Part shown: piece by piece, positions 23,092 to 34,448 of the stretch
How the letters are laid out: every line of letters begins with the position of its first letter
Numbering within the stretch: the first letter of the stretch is position 1
Source: Lactuca virosa
Lineage: Eukaryota > Streptophyta > Magnoliopsida > Asterales > Asteraceae
Assembly (NCBI GenBank): GCA_928212115.1
Contig: CAKMRJ010005412.1
Coordinates: 246,853,847 to 246,917,846, forward strand
Reading direction: 5' to 3'
Length of the DNA stretch: 64,000 nt
Made by a program: the position numbers and the translations under genes
The notes under the pieces: generated by a model
Database searches by the model: none
What the model saw: only the letters and a program-made list of their open reading frames with translations
Told to the model about the DNA's origin: nothing

Positions 23092-25219
23092 GTTACCTAT
23101 CTCATTCTGGGGGTATGCCTTAGAGACTGCCGCCTATATCCTTAACCTAGTTCCTACCAAAAAGGTTGCCAAAACACCTCATGAGATGTGGACAGGGAAA
23201 GTTCCCACATTAGACCACATCAAAGTTTGGGGTTGCGAGGTTTTTTTGATAAAAGAAACTCACGAAAAGCTCGAACCTCGGAGTGCGCGATGTATTTTCA
23301 TCGGCTACCCACAAAAGTCCTTTGGATATCTCTTCTACAGACTGAGTGACAATGTTGTCTTCGTTGCGAGGAGAGGAGTCTTTCGACAGAGAGAACTCAT
23401 AGGCCAAGGGGACAGTGGGAGGAAAATTGACCTTGAAGAGCTTCAAGAGTTAAGGGATGAAGGAACCTCAAACACTAGCACTCAACCCGTGGACGAAACT
23501 CCAGCTGAACCAATTGACGAGTCTGTACCTCTGAGGTGTTCCAGTAGAGTTAGTGTTCCACCTGTGTTATATGGTTTTCATATAACATCTGAGGGTGATA
23601 CATTTATCAGTGATAGCACATTGGTAAATCTGGATGAACCTAACAACTACAAGGAAGCCATGGCAGGCCCCGAGTCTGCAAAATGGAAAGAGGCTATGGA
23701 CAGCGAGATTCAGTCTATGTATGACAATGAAGTTTGGAACTTGGTTGACAATGTACCGGGTTGTAAGATAGTCGGGTACAAATGGATCTTCAAGAAGAAG
23801 ACCGACATGGATGGGAAAGTACACACATATAAGGCACGACTGGTTGTGAAGGGCTTTACTCAAACTCATGGAGTTGACTATGATGAGACCTTGTCACTAG
23901 TAGCAAAGATTAAATCTATAAGGGTTATGCTGGCCATAGCTGCATTTCATGATTATGAAATATGGAAAATGGATGTCAAAACCGCTTTCCTTAATGGAAA
24001 GTTGGCTGAAGATGTTTACATGAGTCAGCCAGAGGGTTTTGTCAATGCAAAGTACCCTAATAGAGTGTGTAAACTTGAAAAATCTATTTATGGATTTAAA
24101 CAAGCATCTTGCAAATGGGATCTTTGTTTCGATGAGAAAGTCAAAGAGTTTGGATTATCGAGAAGCGAGGATGAGTCCTGTGTGTATGTCAAGGCTAGTG
24201 GGAGTATAGTAAGCTTTCTGGTGTTGTATGTAGATGACATACTACTCATAGGAAATGACATCCCAACCTTGCAGGAGGTTAAGTCCTGGATTGGGAAGTG
24301 TTTTGCTATGAAGGACCTTGGAGAAGCTGCTTACATCCTACGGATAAGGATATTGAGAAACAAGAGTAAAATAGTAATAGGACTTAGTCAAAGTACATAC
24401 TTGGACAAGGTGTTGAAGCGTTTCAGCATGGAGAACTCCAAGAAAGGTGACTTACCTATCCAATGCAATACCAAACTGAGTAACACTCAGAGTCCGAGTA
24501 CAGAGACTGAGATAGCAGAGATGAATCACATACCATATGCTTCCACAGTTGGTTCGATCATGTATGCTATGACTTGTACTCCCCCTGATGTGACATTTGC
24601 TTTGAGCATGGTCAGCAGATATCACAGGAATCCTGGTAAAGCTCATTAGACTGCGGTTAAGAACATTCTTAAGTACCTGTGGAGGACTAAGGACTGGGTC
24701 CGTACCCTCAGTGGGAGTGATGACTTGAGAGTGACAGGGTATAGTGACGCCAGCTTTCAAACCGACAGAGATAATTTCCGCTCTCAGTCGGGCTGGGTGT
24801 TTACCCTGAATGGAGGAGCAGTAACATGGAAAAGTTCCAAGCAGGAGACTGTAGATGATTCAACGTGCGAATCAGAGTACATAGTAGCAAGCGAAGCATC
24901 GAAGGAGGCGATATGGTTGAAAAACTTCATCGGAGACCTTGGAGTGATACCATCCATAAAGGAGCCTGTGGAGATTTTCTGCGATAATGAAGGGGTGGTT
25001 CCCTTAACCAAGGAACCGATAGATCGTAGTAGATCCAGGCATATCGAAAGAAAGTACCACTTCATAACACATCGAGTAGAAGAAGGACACCTCGTGGTGA
25101 AGAGGATATCGTCAGAGGACAACCCAGCAGATCCCCTTACAAAGGGACTGAACATGGTTAAGCACTTGCAGAATGCAAGGGGCATTGGGCTAACGAACGA
25201 TATTAGTTTTAGTGATTAG
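23092..25219 (+). pseudogene. F integrase C-terminus, RT, RNase H
   Basis: It is open from 23072 (beginning within the G LTR) to a TAG at 24647 (W codon changed: GKAH, stop, TAVKN), then on in the same frame to 25219. Integrase end: RCIFIGYPQKSFGY. RT: YKWIFKKKTD, KARLVVKGFTQ, KTAFLNGKL, KSIYGFKQA and an intact YVDD. RNase H: YSDASFQTD, SKQETVDDSTCESEY, FCDNEGV, SRHIERKYHFI. RT to RNase H is nearly complete with one stop. The sequence style is that of Tork-superclade elements (TAR/Angela); exact lineage needs a phylogeny. Confidence 0.88.
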
Positions 25220-25920
25220 ATAAATAGAAACTTGTAATAGCTAAATTGCAATTGACATTTGATGATTAAATAAAAGGAGTTTTATTTATAAGTAAAGTTA
25301 TTGTCTTGTGTCAAATTATTTACTATTGTTTCACTTTGCATGTTTTGACTTCCAGAATAATAAAATTATTTAAACTATCCATAGTCGATCATACGTTGGA
25401 AGTAAGTATGAAAGAAGATTTTCATGAGTTGGCTTGTAGATTGTCTAAGGTGTTAGACATAGCAAAAGTGTGCTACACCATTCATGAGTGTTCCTGACAT
25501 AAGATTTGAGTATTGGATTCAACCCGCGCTCACCTGAATCACTTCATGGAATTTATCATGACTTATTGTGAGACGATAATATCATATAATCTTCAAACCA
25601 AGATATATGAATTGTCACCTACTAAGATGTAAGTTATCTAACTAGTTGTATTGTTCAATTGTTCAATTGTATGCTAGTTAGGGAGAATGCTTTGGAAAAA
25701 TTGAAAATGCATGTATAATTAGAGAAAACATAGATCCAAAGCATTTAGGGTTGCATGTGCACCATAGGAGTGTTATAGTGCTCAAAACCCAACAAGAACA
25801 ACTGTAAGTTGACGCTATTGAACTTGTAGAGCTGGCGTTGGTATTGTTGAGTCATAGAATTGTAGATGGTAACGATGATAGATCAGCATGTTATGTGTTT
25901 GACTCATCAGATCATAAGTT
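25220..25920 (+). other. 3' non-coding region of F, boundary zone
   Basis: AT-rich with no recognisable coding. It probably holds F's 3' UTR and perhaps part of an LTR, but I find neither a clear PPT nor TG/CA borders. D gag starts at about 25921. Confidence 0.4.
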
Positions 25921-28072
25921 GTGACCTTACACCAGTTGTTCAATGAACTGTTATGTCGCGAAGCTAATGTTACTCAAACATTGAGAGAGCTCTCTGGGGC
26001 TCCTCTCACTCTAGGAAATTCCGTCATTCCACTTCTTCCAAACCTAGTTGTCTCAGATCCATTCACATTTGTCCCATTCATTCCACCTGTTCAACCTGCT
26101 CAACCTGTTCCAACCATTCTGAACTTCCCATGTGAAGAAAACTTTGATCTAGAAGCTACTGATTCCGAACTTCGTTTCCAGCCAGAGTTTGCACTTCTAT
26201 CTATGAAGTATAGGTGACCATGAAATCCTAATCAAAAACCTCCTCACAATATATTTTCAGCTCCTGACCAAAGCAATCCTCAACCTTATCCAAAAACCAC
26301 TGAAAATCCATCGGCTTATCGACCTAACATTCTAAATCGCTCTTTAGAATCTCAAGAAGTTCCGAACTCAACCAAACACAAGATTGTATGTCACAAATGT
26401 GGTCTCAGAAACCACTACGAAAAGGACTATTTGGCTGAAGTTCCTGAGAAACCAGAGGTGAAGGATTCTTCGTACTATGCTCGTCGAGCACAGGAACTTA
26501 CAGAAAGTGAAACGGAATTTGTCACTAAATATTTGCAAAATGTTGATGGGTATTGGTCATCTGGTTATGAGGGTGAAGGAAACTCTAAAAGAAACTTGTG
26601 TCTTATGGCTAGACAAACCATTAAGTGTAATGAAGGCTACCGGTCTTCTGATTCTAAAGATGAAGATCAGGATGTCGAGCCAAATTACTGCTACATGGCA
26701 ACCAACGACCCACCTGGAAGAAGCATCATCCAACAGGTAAAATCCATGATTACTGAAAATAATTTTGATTTATCTGTGTGTGAACCTTATCTAACTCAGA
26801 TTAAATCAGATATGACATTTATTCTTAAAGCCTATTATTTTGCCGTAGATGTGAGTGGGAAGTTGGATAGTGAATTAACTAGACTTAGATTACGATTCGA
26901 AGACCGCAAGCTCAAGATTAAATCCTTAGAGCATGAACTTGAAATATCTAGGGACAAATATATTATCCTTAATAACAAATGTTCCATTTCAGTTAGTGAA
27001 AGAAATCTTCTTGTCAATGTTAATATGTGTCTTAATGCTAAGATTGATAGTTTTCGCAATTCTAATTATATGATTGAATCTAATGGACGAATGAATTACA
27101 GTTTTCGTCATCCTTGGTCCAACGCACCTGGTATCGGAAGCTAGTTTCCGAAACCTGTTGCTCATCCCCTGAAGGAACTTCAAAAATTGACATTTATGGG
27201 AGAAATTCTGAACCACACTTATTCGGATACCCCTGTCTCGCCATTGTCATCCCTTCAAGAGACTTCAGACATATATCAATCATTAATTCCTGAGTTCAAA
27301 CTGATCACTATTACATGTCTTGATTCCAAGAAACTTCCGTCTCTGATATCCCTGGACCTGAATCAATCTTCGGAATTTCCACATGACACAGGATGTACTG
27401 GATTTTATCTTCCGAACTCTGGTCCTCCAAACAATTGTGTTATTGAGGAAATCATTCCTGAGATATGCGGACATAACTCACACCAACCTAACTCATTTTG
27501 GGCGTCCCTTAATAGTGTGTCGATGAAGAAACTAGAGGTGATGACGACTCCTTGTCCGATTCCTCTGTTCCGAACTCTAGATTTGTCTCAAAGTCCACCT
27601 TAGTTCTGATTAAACCATCTTTCAACAATCCATCCGTATGACAATCTTCTAAGTCATCATGTGACTTTAGGAATAAGCCTTGGTTGAACAAGAAGGATAT
27701 TTTTCATCCAAAGATTGAGGCTAGGAAAGCTCTTGAAAAACAAACTAGGTATAGAAATCTGATAAGAAAGTATCTCCGACAGATGTCGGTACAGCTACTA
27801 CGAACCACAATACATTCATGCCTGTTAAAATTCTTAAGAGACCATCTATTCCTCTTATCTCGGATATGCATGACACTACACTAAAAAATTGTGTCAAATT
27901 TTTTACTGTCGAGACCTCATCTAAGAAAACTGACTCTTCTCGGAAAGTATCCACTTCAATGTTTATTGCTACCTCAGACGGCATAATTTTCAAACCCAAA
28001 CAACTTCCAAAATCCAATGTGCCTGTGGAAGTAATGAACAAAGCAAAAGATACTCGAAACACCAAACCTTTG
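25921..28072 (+). pseudogene. D gag
   Basis: Fragments lie in several frames. 25921-26217 (LHQLFNELLCREANV, then a Pro-rich stretch) aligns with B gag (LYKLYGELQAQESTV). Near 26388 there is a zinc knuckle VCHKCGLRNHYEKDY whose last Cys is replaced by Tyr. 26431-27144 has CYMATNDPP, like B's CYMAKDG, followed by a probable coiled-coil stretch (LRLRFEDRKLKIKSLEHEL). 27187-27603 has NNCVIEEIIPEICGH, the counterpart of NNCVIEEIVPEVSGH in B. Element C enters at 28073. Gag would assemble particles and bind RNA. Confidence 0.78.
28068..28072. repeat. TSD of C, left copy (CTTTG)
   Basis: CTTTG immediately before TGTTAACG, repeated at 49818-49822 right after C. Confidence 0.85.
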
Positions 28073-28682
28073 TGTTAACGTATCCCGCCAGGAATACGTC
28101 AAAGATAACGGAGCTGTTATCTAAAGGACGGCCTAGCTAACAATCGCTACCCAGCATGAGTGCTAGGCCCGGGCCTTCTCCCCCGTGGCCTCGCACTTAG
28201 ACCCCAGTGATCTATCCAAGGTCCAATCCAGAACGAGAGGCTCCAGCTCACAACAAGCGAAAACAGCACCAACCACACCTTAGAGAGACAAGTGTAGCGC
28301 TCAGAGCGCCGCCCCTCGACGATTCTACACCAATAGTAGATAACTGCTAGTGGAGCACGATCCGCCAATGGAACACCTCCACGTCCTGACAGTCCAGAGA
28401 AGACAAAAAGTAATGTCGGGGACATAAGTAATGTCGGGGATATGCTCCTCCGATGATAGGTATAAAGGAACCCCTTCTCCTCTAGAAGAAGGGATCACAT
28501 CTTTCTATATCTCAAGCTAAACCCTAATTCGCTTATCCAATTACTGACTTGACCGTCAGAGCCTCGTTCCGGGACCCCCTCCCAGACGACGAATGATGTC
28601 GGTTCTCTCTTTGTGGTGATTCTCAGGCTTAACTCAGATGAAACCACCACAAATGGCGTTAAGCTCGAAGCAGATATCACCA
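28073..28682 (+). repeat. 5' LTR of C (about 610 bp)
   Basis: It starts TGTTAACGTATCCCGCC and ends near ATATCACCA. It matches 49224-49817 over its length. It has an extra short duplication (AGTAATGTCGGGGA twice near 28410-28440), which explains its greater length. Confidence 0.87.
28461..28468 (+). promoter_or_regulatory. TATA box in C 5' LTR
   Basis: TATAAAGG after GATAGG; the same motif occurs at 49594-49601 in the 3' LTR. Confidence 0.55.
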
Positions 28683-28685
28683 AAT

Positions 28686-28701
28686 TTGGCGCCATCGGGG
28701 A
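28686..28701 (+). promoter_or_regulatory. PBS-like site of C
   Basis: TTGGCGCCATCGGGGA lies a few bases after the 5' LTR. TGGCGCC...GGGGA is a common PBS pattern in Tat/Athila-type plant gypsy elements (tRNA-Asp-like); the match here is imperfect. Confidence 0.65.
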
Positions 28702-28758
28702 ATGTACTTAGAGTTACACAACCTCAAAATGACCTTAGACGGAAGCAATGATGGGAAA

Positions 28759-28763
28759 GGAAC
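28759..28763. repeat. TSD of B, left copy (GGAAC)
   Basis: GGAAC directly before the B 5' LTR; identical copy at 41640-41644. Confidence 0.93.
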
Positions 28764-29406
28764 TGTTGAATCATAAAAAGTGACCCTCTTGAACTTCAGC
28801 TACCGCAGCCGACAAGCACCCGCAGTCAAGCTCCTTCATCAGCAACCGCATCCGGAGTCTCTACCTACCGCAGTCTCTTTACTATATTACTTTACTTGTC
28901 TTTTATTGTAATACTCTCTATTGTCCAGTATGCCTTTTATGGCTACTCTTAGAGATGTAATCTATTGTACTTCGTGAGTCTCTATAAATAGAGCTCATTC
29001 TCTTGTATTCATTACGCATCTATCTATTCTGAATACACATATCTGAAGTTATCTTTTCTATCTCTCTATCTAATTACTCATTCCTTCTTACTCTCAAATC
29101 TTACTAGAATACAACTGATTATAACCTCTCTTCGGAGCAAGTCTTTTGTGACTTAATCACTAAGTTTGATCTTCCTTATTAACTTGGTTTGAATGCTTTC
29201 CTTGTTATGAATCAACTTATGTGTATACTTGATATAACAATTGTTGTCATTTCTATTTCATTACTTTTCCGCAACTAACTCTCTAACTATCTAACTCTAA
29301 CTTATTAATATTATTGTTGAGCTTTTAGATCCTTCGAGATTAACTATTCCACAATCTACTTGTTCTAATGTTTGTTCAAGTGTGTCTCTAAGTTTTTCTC
29401 TCAACA
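28764..29406 (+). repeat. 5' LTR of B (643 bp)
   Basis: It runs from TGTTGAATCATAAAAAG to TTTCTCTCAACA and is collinear with 40997-41639 without indels. It contains four CCGCA motifs in its first 110 bases and one near 29266. Confidence 0.95.
28981..28994 (+). promoter_or_regulatory. TATA box in B 5' LTR
   Basis: TCTATAAATAGAGC; repeated in the 3' LTR at 41213-41226. The site is itself nearly palindromic. Confidence 0.68.
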
Positions 29407-29407
29407 A

Positions 29408-29428
29408 TTGGTATTAGAGCCATAATGG
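29408..29428 (+). promoter_or_regulatory. Primer binding site of B
   Basis: TTGGTATTAGAGCCATAATG begins just after the LTR. It resembles the initiator tRNA-Met PBS (TGGTATCAGAGCC) with one change. Confidence 0.8.
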
Positions 29429-29512
29429 TTGCTTTTTGAAAACGAAACTCTGATTTTCAAAGGGCCTTCTATACCACTGAAGCTCATTTCTTAAAAAAAA
29501 AACTTCAAAAAT

Positions 29513-31366
29513 ATGGCACAATCGTTATCTCTGAATGTTTCCAACAGTGTTGGTGGTTCTAATCGAGCCCCAATACTGGTAGCAAATGAATATCATCACT
29601 GGTCACAAAGAATGGAAAAATACTTAAGGAGACTTGGTAGAGATGTATGGCAATCCGTAGAAGAAGGACCACATGTCCCAGTTCTTACACCAGTCCAAAC
29701 TGACGGCGCTACAGCCAGACTAGGAGGAGGTCAACCAGTCATGAACCGTCCCACCAAGGATGATCTCGATAAAATGGAAAATGATGTTGTTGCTTTTTAT
29801 GAAATCTCCTGTGGAGTTCCTCCTGACAACTTCGATATTATCATAAATTTCAAATTAGCAAAAGAGATCTGGGAAGTTCTCAAGAATTTGTACGAAGGCT
29901 CAGAACAAGCACAAGACAAGAAGCTTACTACCGCACTCAATGAGTTCAACAACTTCAAAGCTCATACTGGCGAAAGCTTGGAAGACTCCTTCAAAAGGTT
30001 CAACCTGATAGTCACCAAGTTATCCAATGCGGGCACCATCCGCAGTAACCATGAAACAAATCTTCAGTTTCTTAATGGTTTGGGAAGACATTGGACTACG
30101 GCTAAGATGATAGTCCAAGGCGATAGAAAGATTCATTCTTTGTCACTCTACAAGCTCTATGGAGAACTGCAAGCACAAGAATCCACCGTACTCAAAGACT
30201 GTGCTGACTTCGGAGGACCACTTGCTCTCATAGCACAAGCTCCACATAATCAATCTTACTCTCCCTCGTATGACACTCCACCGCAGTCATACGAAGCTGA
30301 CTCAGAGTATGACGATGAAGAAGAATTTCAGAAGGCTATTGCTCTGGTTAGCCAACAGTTCAACCGTCTACCACCTCCTTCCTTCCGCAAGAATCAACAG
30401 TTCAACAAACCTCCATTCAACCGTAACTTCAGTTCCAGGAATAACCATCCTCGATATCCCAAAATTTCTCATCCACCACCGCAATCTCAAAATAATCAAC
30501 TAAAAGAGGCACCGCAGTCTACTCAAACCACTGACTCCGGTACACCCTCAGAAGACAAGACTGATGTTGTAATTTGTCACAAATGCAACAAAGAGAATCA
30601 CTTTGCAAGAGATTGTAAGGCCAATGTAGTAAAAGACAGAGCATTCTACCTTATAATGGCTCAAGAGTTGGAAGATAAGGAAAAGGCAAGGGCATACGTA
30701 GCCCATGTCAAAAGAGACCATCAAGTTTGGTCATCCGGAGATGAAGATGATGCCATCAGCAGTGTCAAAGGAAAAGGGAAAATATGCATGCTGGCAACTG
30801 CGGATGATGATGGGTCTATAAAACTGGACAACAACTACTGCTACATGGCAAAGGATGGAACTCTAAGCATCGTCGAACAGGTAAAACTTATGATCCAAAC
30901 TCTAAACTATAGCATGCATGACTGTCAACCCTACATAGATGATCTTAATGATACTTGTGTTGTCGACCTTACAGACTATAACAAAGCCTTAGATGAGAAG
31001 AACATTGCGTCCTAAGAGATGTTCCACGTGAGAGGACGACTGGATAACAAAAGACTCAAAATGGCTATGCTAGAAAAGGACTTAGAGTTAGAAAAAGATG
31101 CAAGAATGTTGAGTGAAACACAATTAGAGATAGCTTTGAACCAGAGAGATTTAGCTCAGAGTGAAATTGTATGCTTAAATCTTTTAATCGAAAAATTGTT
31201 CAATGAAAGTGAAGCTATTGAGAATTTGGTAAACAATGGAACCGTGGACAATACACCCCATGGGTTGGTCAAATGGATATCCTACCGCAATGGATTCCTC
31301 ACCCCGATTCAACAAAGACAGACTGTATGTCCCTCCAGACCGAGAATTTCATTTCCCAGTCAATGA
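29513..31366 (+). pseudogene. B gag
   Basis: The ATG at 29513 (MAQSLSLNVSN) lies about 106 bases after the LTR. The UBN2/Retrotran_gag-type domain covers roughly residues 20-240 (EYHHWSQRMEKYLRR, LTTALNEFNNFKAHTGESL, FNLIVTKLSNAG). An acidic stretch with Pro/Gln/Asn-rich sequence leads to the knuckle CHKCNKENHFARDC near 30580. A TAA at 31013 interrupts the frame, which then continues with a charged helical segment (LEKDLELEKDARMLSETQLEI). The frame changes near 31300. Long gag proteins with a C-terminal extension are usual in Sirevirus. Confidence 0.88.
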
Positions 31367-32642
31367 CAAGACCTTTCCCGAAGACATCAAAACTCACTTC
31401 GGTAGACTGCATAATCTAAGCAATAATTGTGTCATTGAGGAAATTGTGCCTGAAGTTTCGGGTCACACATGTGATCAAATTCCTATCTGTGGCACCATTT
31501 ACCCAAATTCTCAAACCTCATCCGTAGTTGATGAAGAAATTGTCATTGAGGGCCCCGAAGTCTCGAAAGACTTTCCATCTCTGACCTCAGACCGCAGTGT
31601 TTCTCACTGTAGCCAAAAGTCCCACAAAAGTCCCACTGCAGTCCCAACTAAGACTTACTATGTGCTAGTCAAGTCATCCCTACCGTAGTCTTCAAACAAA
31701 AGTTTTGCCACTCTTCAAACAATTCATCACGAATTACCCATAGAAAACTTTGAAGTGGGTCAATGCTCTCAAACCCCTGAATCTTCAAGTTCTGATGACT
31801 CAAGCCCTCGTTTTCACAAATTTTCAAAGGGTTCTAGGAAACCGCAGTTGAACAACAAAGACTGCGGTTCACCAAAATCCTTAGCTAAAAAGGCTTTCAA
31901 AGAGGAAATTCGATCCCGTGGCACAAATAGACAAACGTTTTCGAAAAACAAGAAGCATGTCAGATTTCCAAAGTCCAAGAGTCCAGAAAAATTTGTTTTC
32001 TCACACTACTTTTCAAAAAACTCTCCTATCAAGAAAACACACAAAAAGGAATGTCAAGTTTCATCAGTCATTCCTAATTCATCTGACAAAACCCAAAAAA
32101 GTGCAAAGTCTTTTCAAAACAATGGTTTTCAAGTCTATTCCTCAGATGACCCAAAATGGAAAGGTATCTTACCCACTCCAACACTTTTAAAGTCACGACA
32201 AAATTTCAAAAAGTGGAAGGGTATTCTACCAACTCCACCAAAAAGAACTCAAAGACCTACACGTACTAAACCTTTTCAAAAACAAACTTTTTCAAAACCC
32301 AACACCACTCATGTCAGGGATTACCAACCTCGGACCGGTAACAAGTCCAATTCATCCTATAGACCGCTGACCAAGCATAGTGTCAGATCAAAAGACAAAA
32401 TCTCTTTTTGTAAATGTCAGTGTAGTTGTCAAAAGGATTCATCCTATGTCAAATCTAGTTGGAGTCAGAAACCTCGTACTTTTTCAAAAACTCACAACAC
32501 TCCAAATCTACACAAACACCCAGGACTAGGATTAAAAGTTGACATGAGACCCATCCCTGCAACCTCGGTCCATGCATCATTCAGAAATTCAACAATTGCC
32601 CCAGGCTCCAAACTAGTTTGGATGCCTAAACTAACCGTGTAA
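31236..32642 (+). pseudogene. B gag C-terminal extension
   Basis: This follows gag in another frame, from about 31260, with a TAG at 31686 (within CCGTAGT, probably a C to T change in a CCGCAGT motif) and an end at TAA 32640-32642. It has NNCVIEEIVPEVSGH, shared with D, then a very basic Ser/Lys-rich segment with a duplicated motif (KWKGILPTPT near 32155 and KWKGILPTPP near 32215) and a short cysteine cluster (CKCQCSC). It looks like a nucleic-acid-binding tail; function is inferred. The terminal stop is conserved in D. Confidence 0.75.
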
Positions 32643-32652
32643 TTCTCAGGCT

Positions 32653-33030
32653 TTGTGCAAGGAGGAACAAGAAGATGAATGGTTAATTGACAGTGCCTGC
32701 TCCTTGCACATGACCGGAAGGTTAGAATACCTTCGGGATTTCAGGCCAATATGCAATGGTGGAAATGTCACATTCGGCAACAATGCGAATGGAGTCATCC
32801 GAGGTTACGGTGTTCTCACTACGGGGAACTTTTCTATTCAGAAGGTTGCTTATGTAGAAAGCCTTAAACACAATCTCATCAGTGTTGGCCAACTATGTAA
32901 GGCAGGACATCGAGTTGAATTTGATGATCAATTTTGCTATGTAATGACAAGTGATAGGAACACGTGTCTGATCAAATCCCAATCCGAAGGTACCATGTAT
33001 CCTTTGGATGTCTCTCTGATCATTGTTTAG
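32653..33030 (+). pseudogene. B protease and start of GAG-pre-integrase
   Basis: It reads WLIDSACSLHMTGRLEYL, FGNNANGVIRGYGVL and LKHNLISVGQL. The catalytic aspartate is present but the canonical DSG is DSA, so activity is doubtful. It lies in a different frame from the gag extension. It ends at TAG 33028. Confidence 0.87.
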
Positions 33031-33067
33031 ACCGCAGTTGTGATTCCTATCCAAATCCGTATCCGAA

Positions 33068-33690
33068 GTCAGCTGGCTATGGCACCTCAAGCTAGCTTAT
33101 CTCAACTTCAGGTACATCAACAATTTGGTCACCGGAGAACTAGTCAGAGGTCTCCCTATTCTCAAATTCAGCAACGATATTCTCTATCCGGCTTGTGAAT
33201 GTGGAAAGCAATCCAAAGCAAGTCACCCCATGGTGATTGATTCTTCAATCTCTGAACCACTAGAGCTCTTACACATTGATCTCTGCGGTCCATCCACCGT
33301 AGCCAGTCTCCATCACAAGAAATACATATTGGTTATTGTAGATGACTTTACACGCTTCACATGGGTCTTCTTTCTTAGACTCAAGTTAGAAACACCGCAG
33401 ATTCTCATCAATTTCATCAAGGAAATAGAGCTTCAGATCAAGCTTCCAGTAAGACGTATCTGTAGTGACAATGGAACCGAGTTTACTAATCATCTTCTCA
33501 ACAGTTTCTTGGTTTCCAAAGGCATCACTCACAACTTCTCAGCTCCTTATACACCACAACAAAATTGAGTAGTAGAGAGAAGGAATCACACTCTTGTAGA
33601 AGCAGCGAGGTCCATGCTTAACTTCGCACACCTTCCTGTCTACTTCTGGGCTGAAGCTGTAGCCACCGCATGCTTTGTTCAAAACCGTTA
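33068..33690 (+). pseudogene. B integrase zinc module and catalytic core
   Basis: It is in another frame from the protease. It begins LWHLKLAYLNF, where the second zinc-binding His of the usual pattern is Tyr, then CECGKQ. The core has LLHIDLCGPS (first Asp), YILVIVDDFTRFTWV, SDNGTEF (second Asp) and PQQN followed by a TGA at 33566-33568 and VVERRN with the catalytic Glu. The stop falls between the second and third catalytic residues. Confidence 0.88.
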
Positions 33691-34388
33691 GCATTGTGTG
33701 CAAACGCCTCAATAAAACACTGTATGAGGGCCTTAACAACCGCAAGCCAAATGTTCGCTTCTTTCATATCTTTGGGTGTAGATGTTTTGTGATCAACAAT
33801 CGTGATCATCTTAACAAGTTTGCACCGCAGTCTGATGAAGGTATCTTCCTCGGCTATTCCACTAACAAAGTTGCTTACAGGGTCCTCATCAGACGTACAA
33901 GGCTAATCATTGAAAGCTTCGATCTGAAATTTGATGATTCTCACATCCGCAACGCCCCTCCATTAAATCTTATTGAAGTCAATTATGACGATCTCTTCGA
34001 CCCTGTAGAAACAGCCAAGTTATCCGAAGTTCTTGTGTCTCAAGAAGCTCAACAGCAACACGCTGATGTATCTGGTCCTTCACTATCCGAAGTAGCATCT
34101 CTCAATACTTTCACCTCTCCGGTTGAGGGGGAAAGCTCTACTCCGGATCAAGCAACAACCGTCGAGGTTCCAGTACTTGATGCTGCTCAAGTTCCTATCC
34201 GCAGAGAATCGTTACCATCAAACGTATCTTCGGATTCGGATGATGAACTCATAGAGAACATTGACACAAGAACTGATTCAAGGATTATCACTCTTCCATC
34301 CGCAGTCCAGGGGGAACCTTCTCAGGTTCCAGAGGAACTCCCATCAGCAATTCAGCGGGAACCTCTTCCAACTGTTCAAGAAAATTAA
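33691..34388 (+). pseudogene. B integrase C-terminus and acidic linker
   Basis: It is in a third frame: LNNRKPNVRFFHIFGCRCF, HLNKFAPQSDEGIFLGYS and AYRVLIRRTRLIIESFDLKF are the integrase C-terminal module. A long acidic Ser/Glu-rich linker before RT carries PPT-like tracts. TAA at 34386. The frame then moves to that of RT. Confidence 0.85.
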
Positions 34389-34448
34389 CATTCTCGTTCC
34401 AACAAACCAAGATGATTCTGCAGGATGTTCTCAAATCCAGGGGGAACT
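34125..34448 (+). repeat. PPT-like purine tracts inside B pol
   Basis: AGGGGGAA cores occur at 34125-34136, 34308-34318 and 34438-34448, with a weaker CGGGAA variant near 34355. They resemble B's own PPT (TAGGGGGAAAT, 40986-40996) and differ from A's GGGGGAG form. Confidence 0.65.

Larger units (their letters stand above)
23092..25920 (+). mobile_element. F: copia fragment of the Tork/TAR/Angela type
   Basis: Copia sequence starts at G's right end within the integrase C-terminal region (LPISFWGYALETAAYILN) and goes through RT and RNase H to 25219, then about 700 bases of 3' non-coding DNA. Neither LTR nor PPT is identified. It is the insertion target of G. The right limit near 25920, where gag of D begins, is approximate. 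Confidence 0.75.
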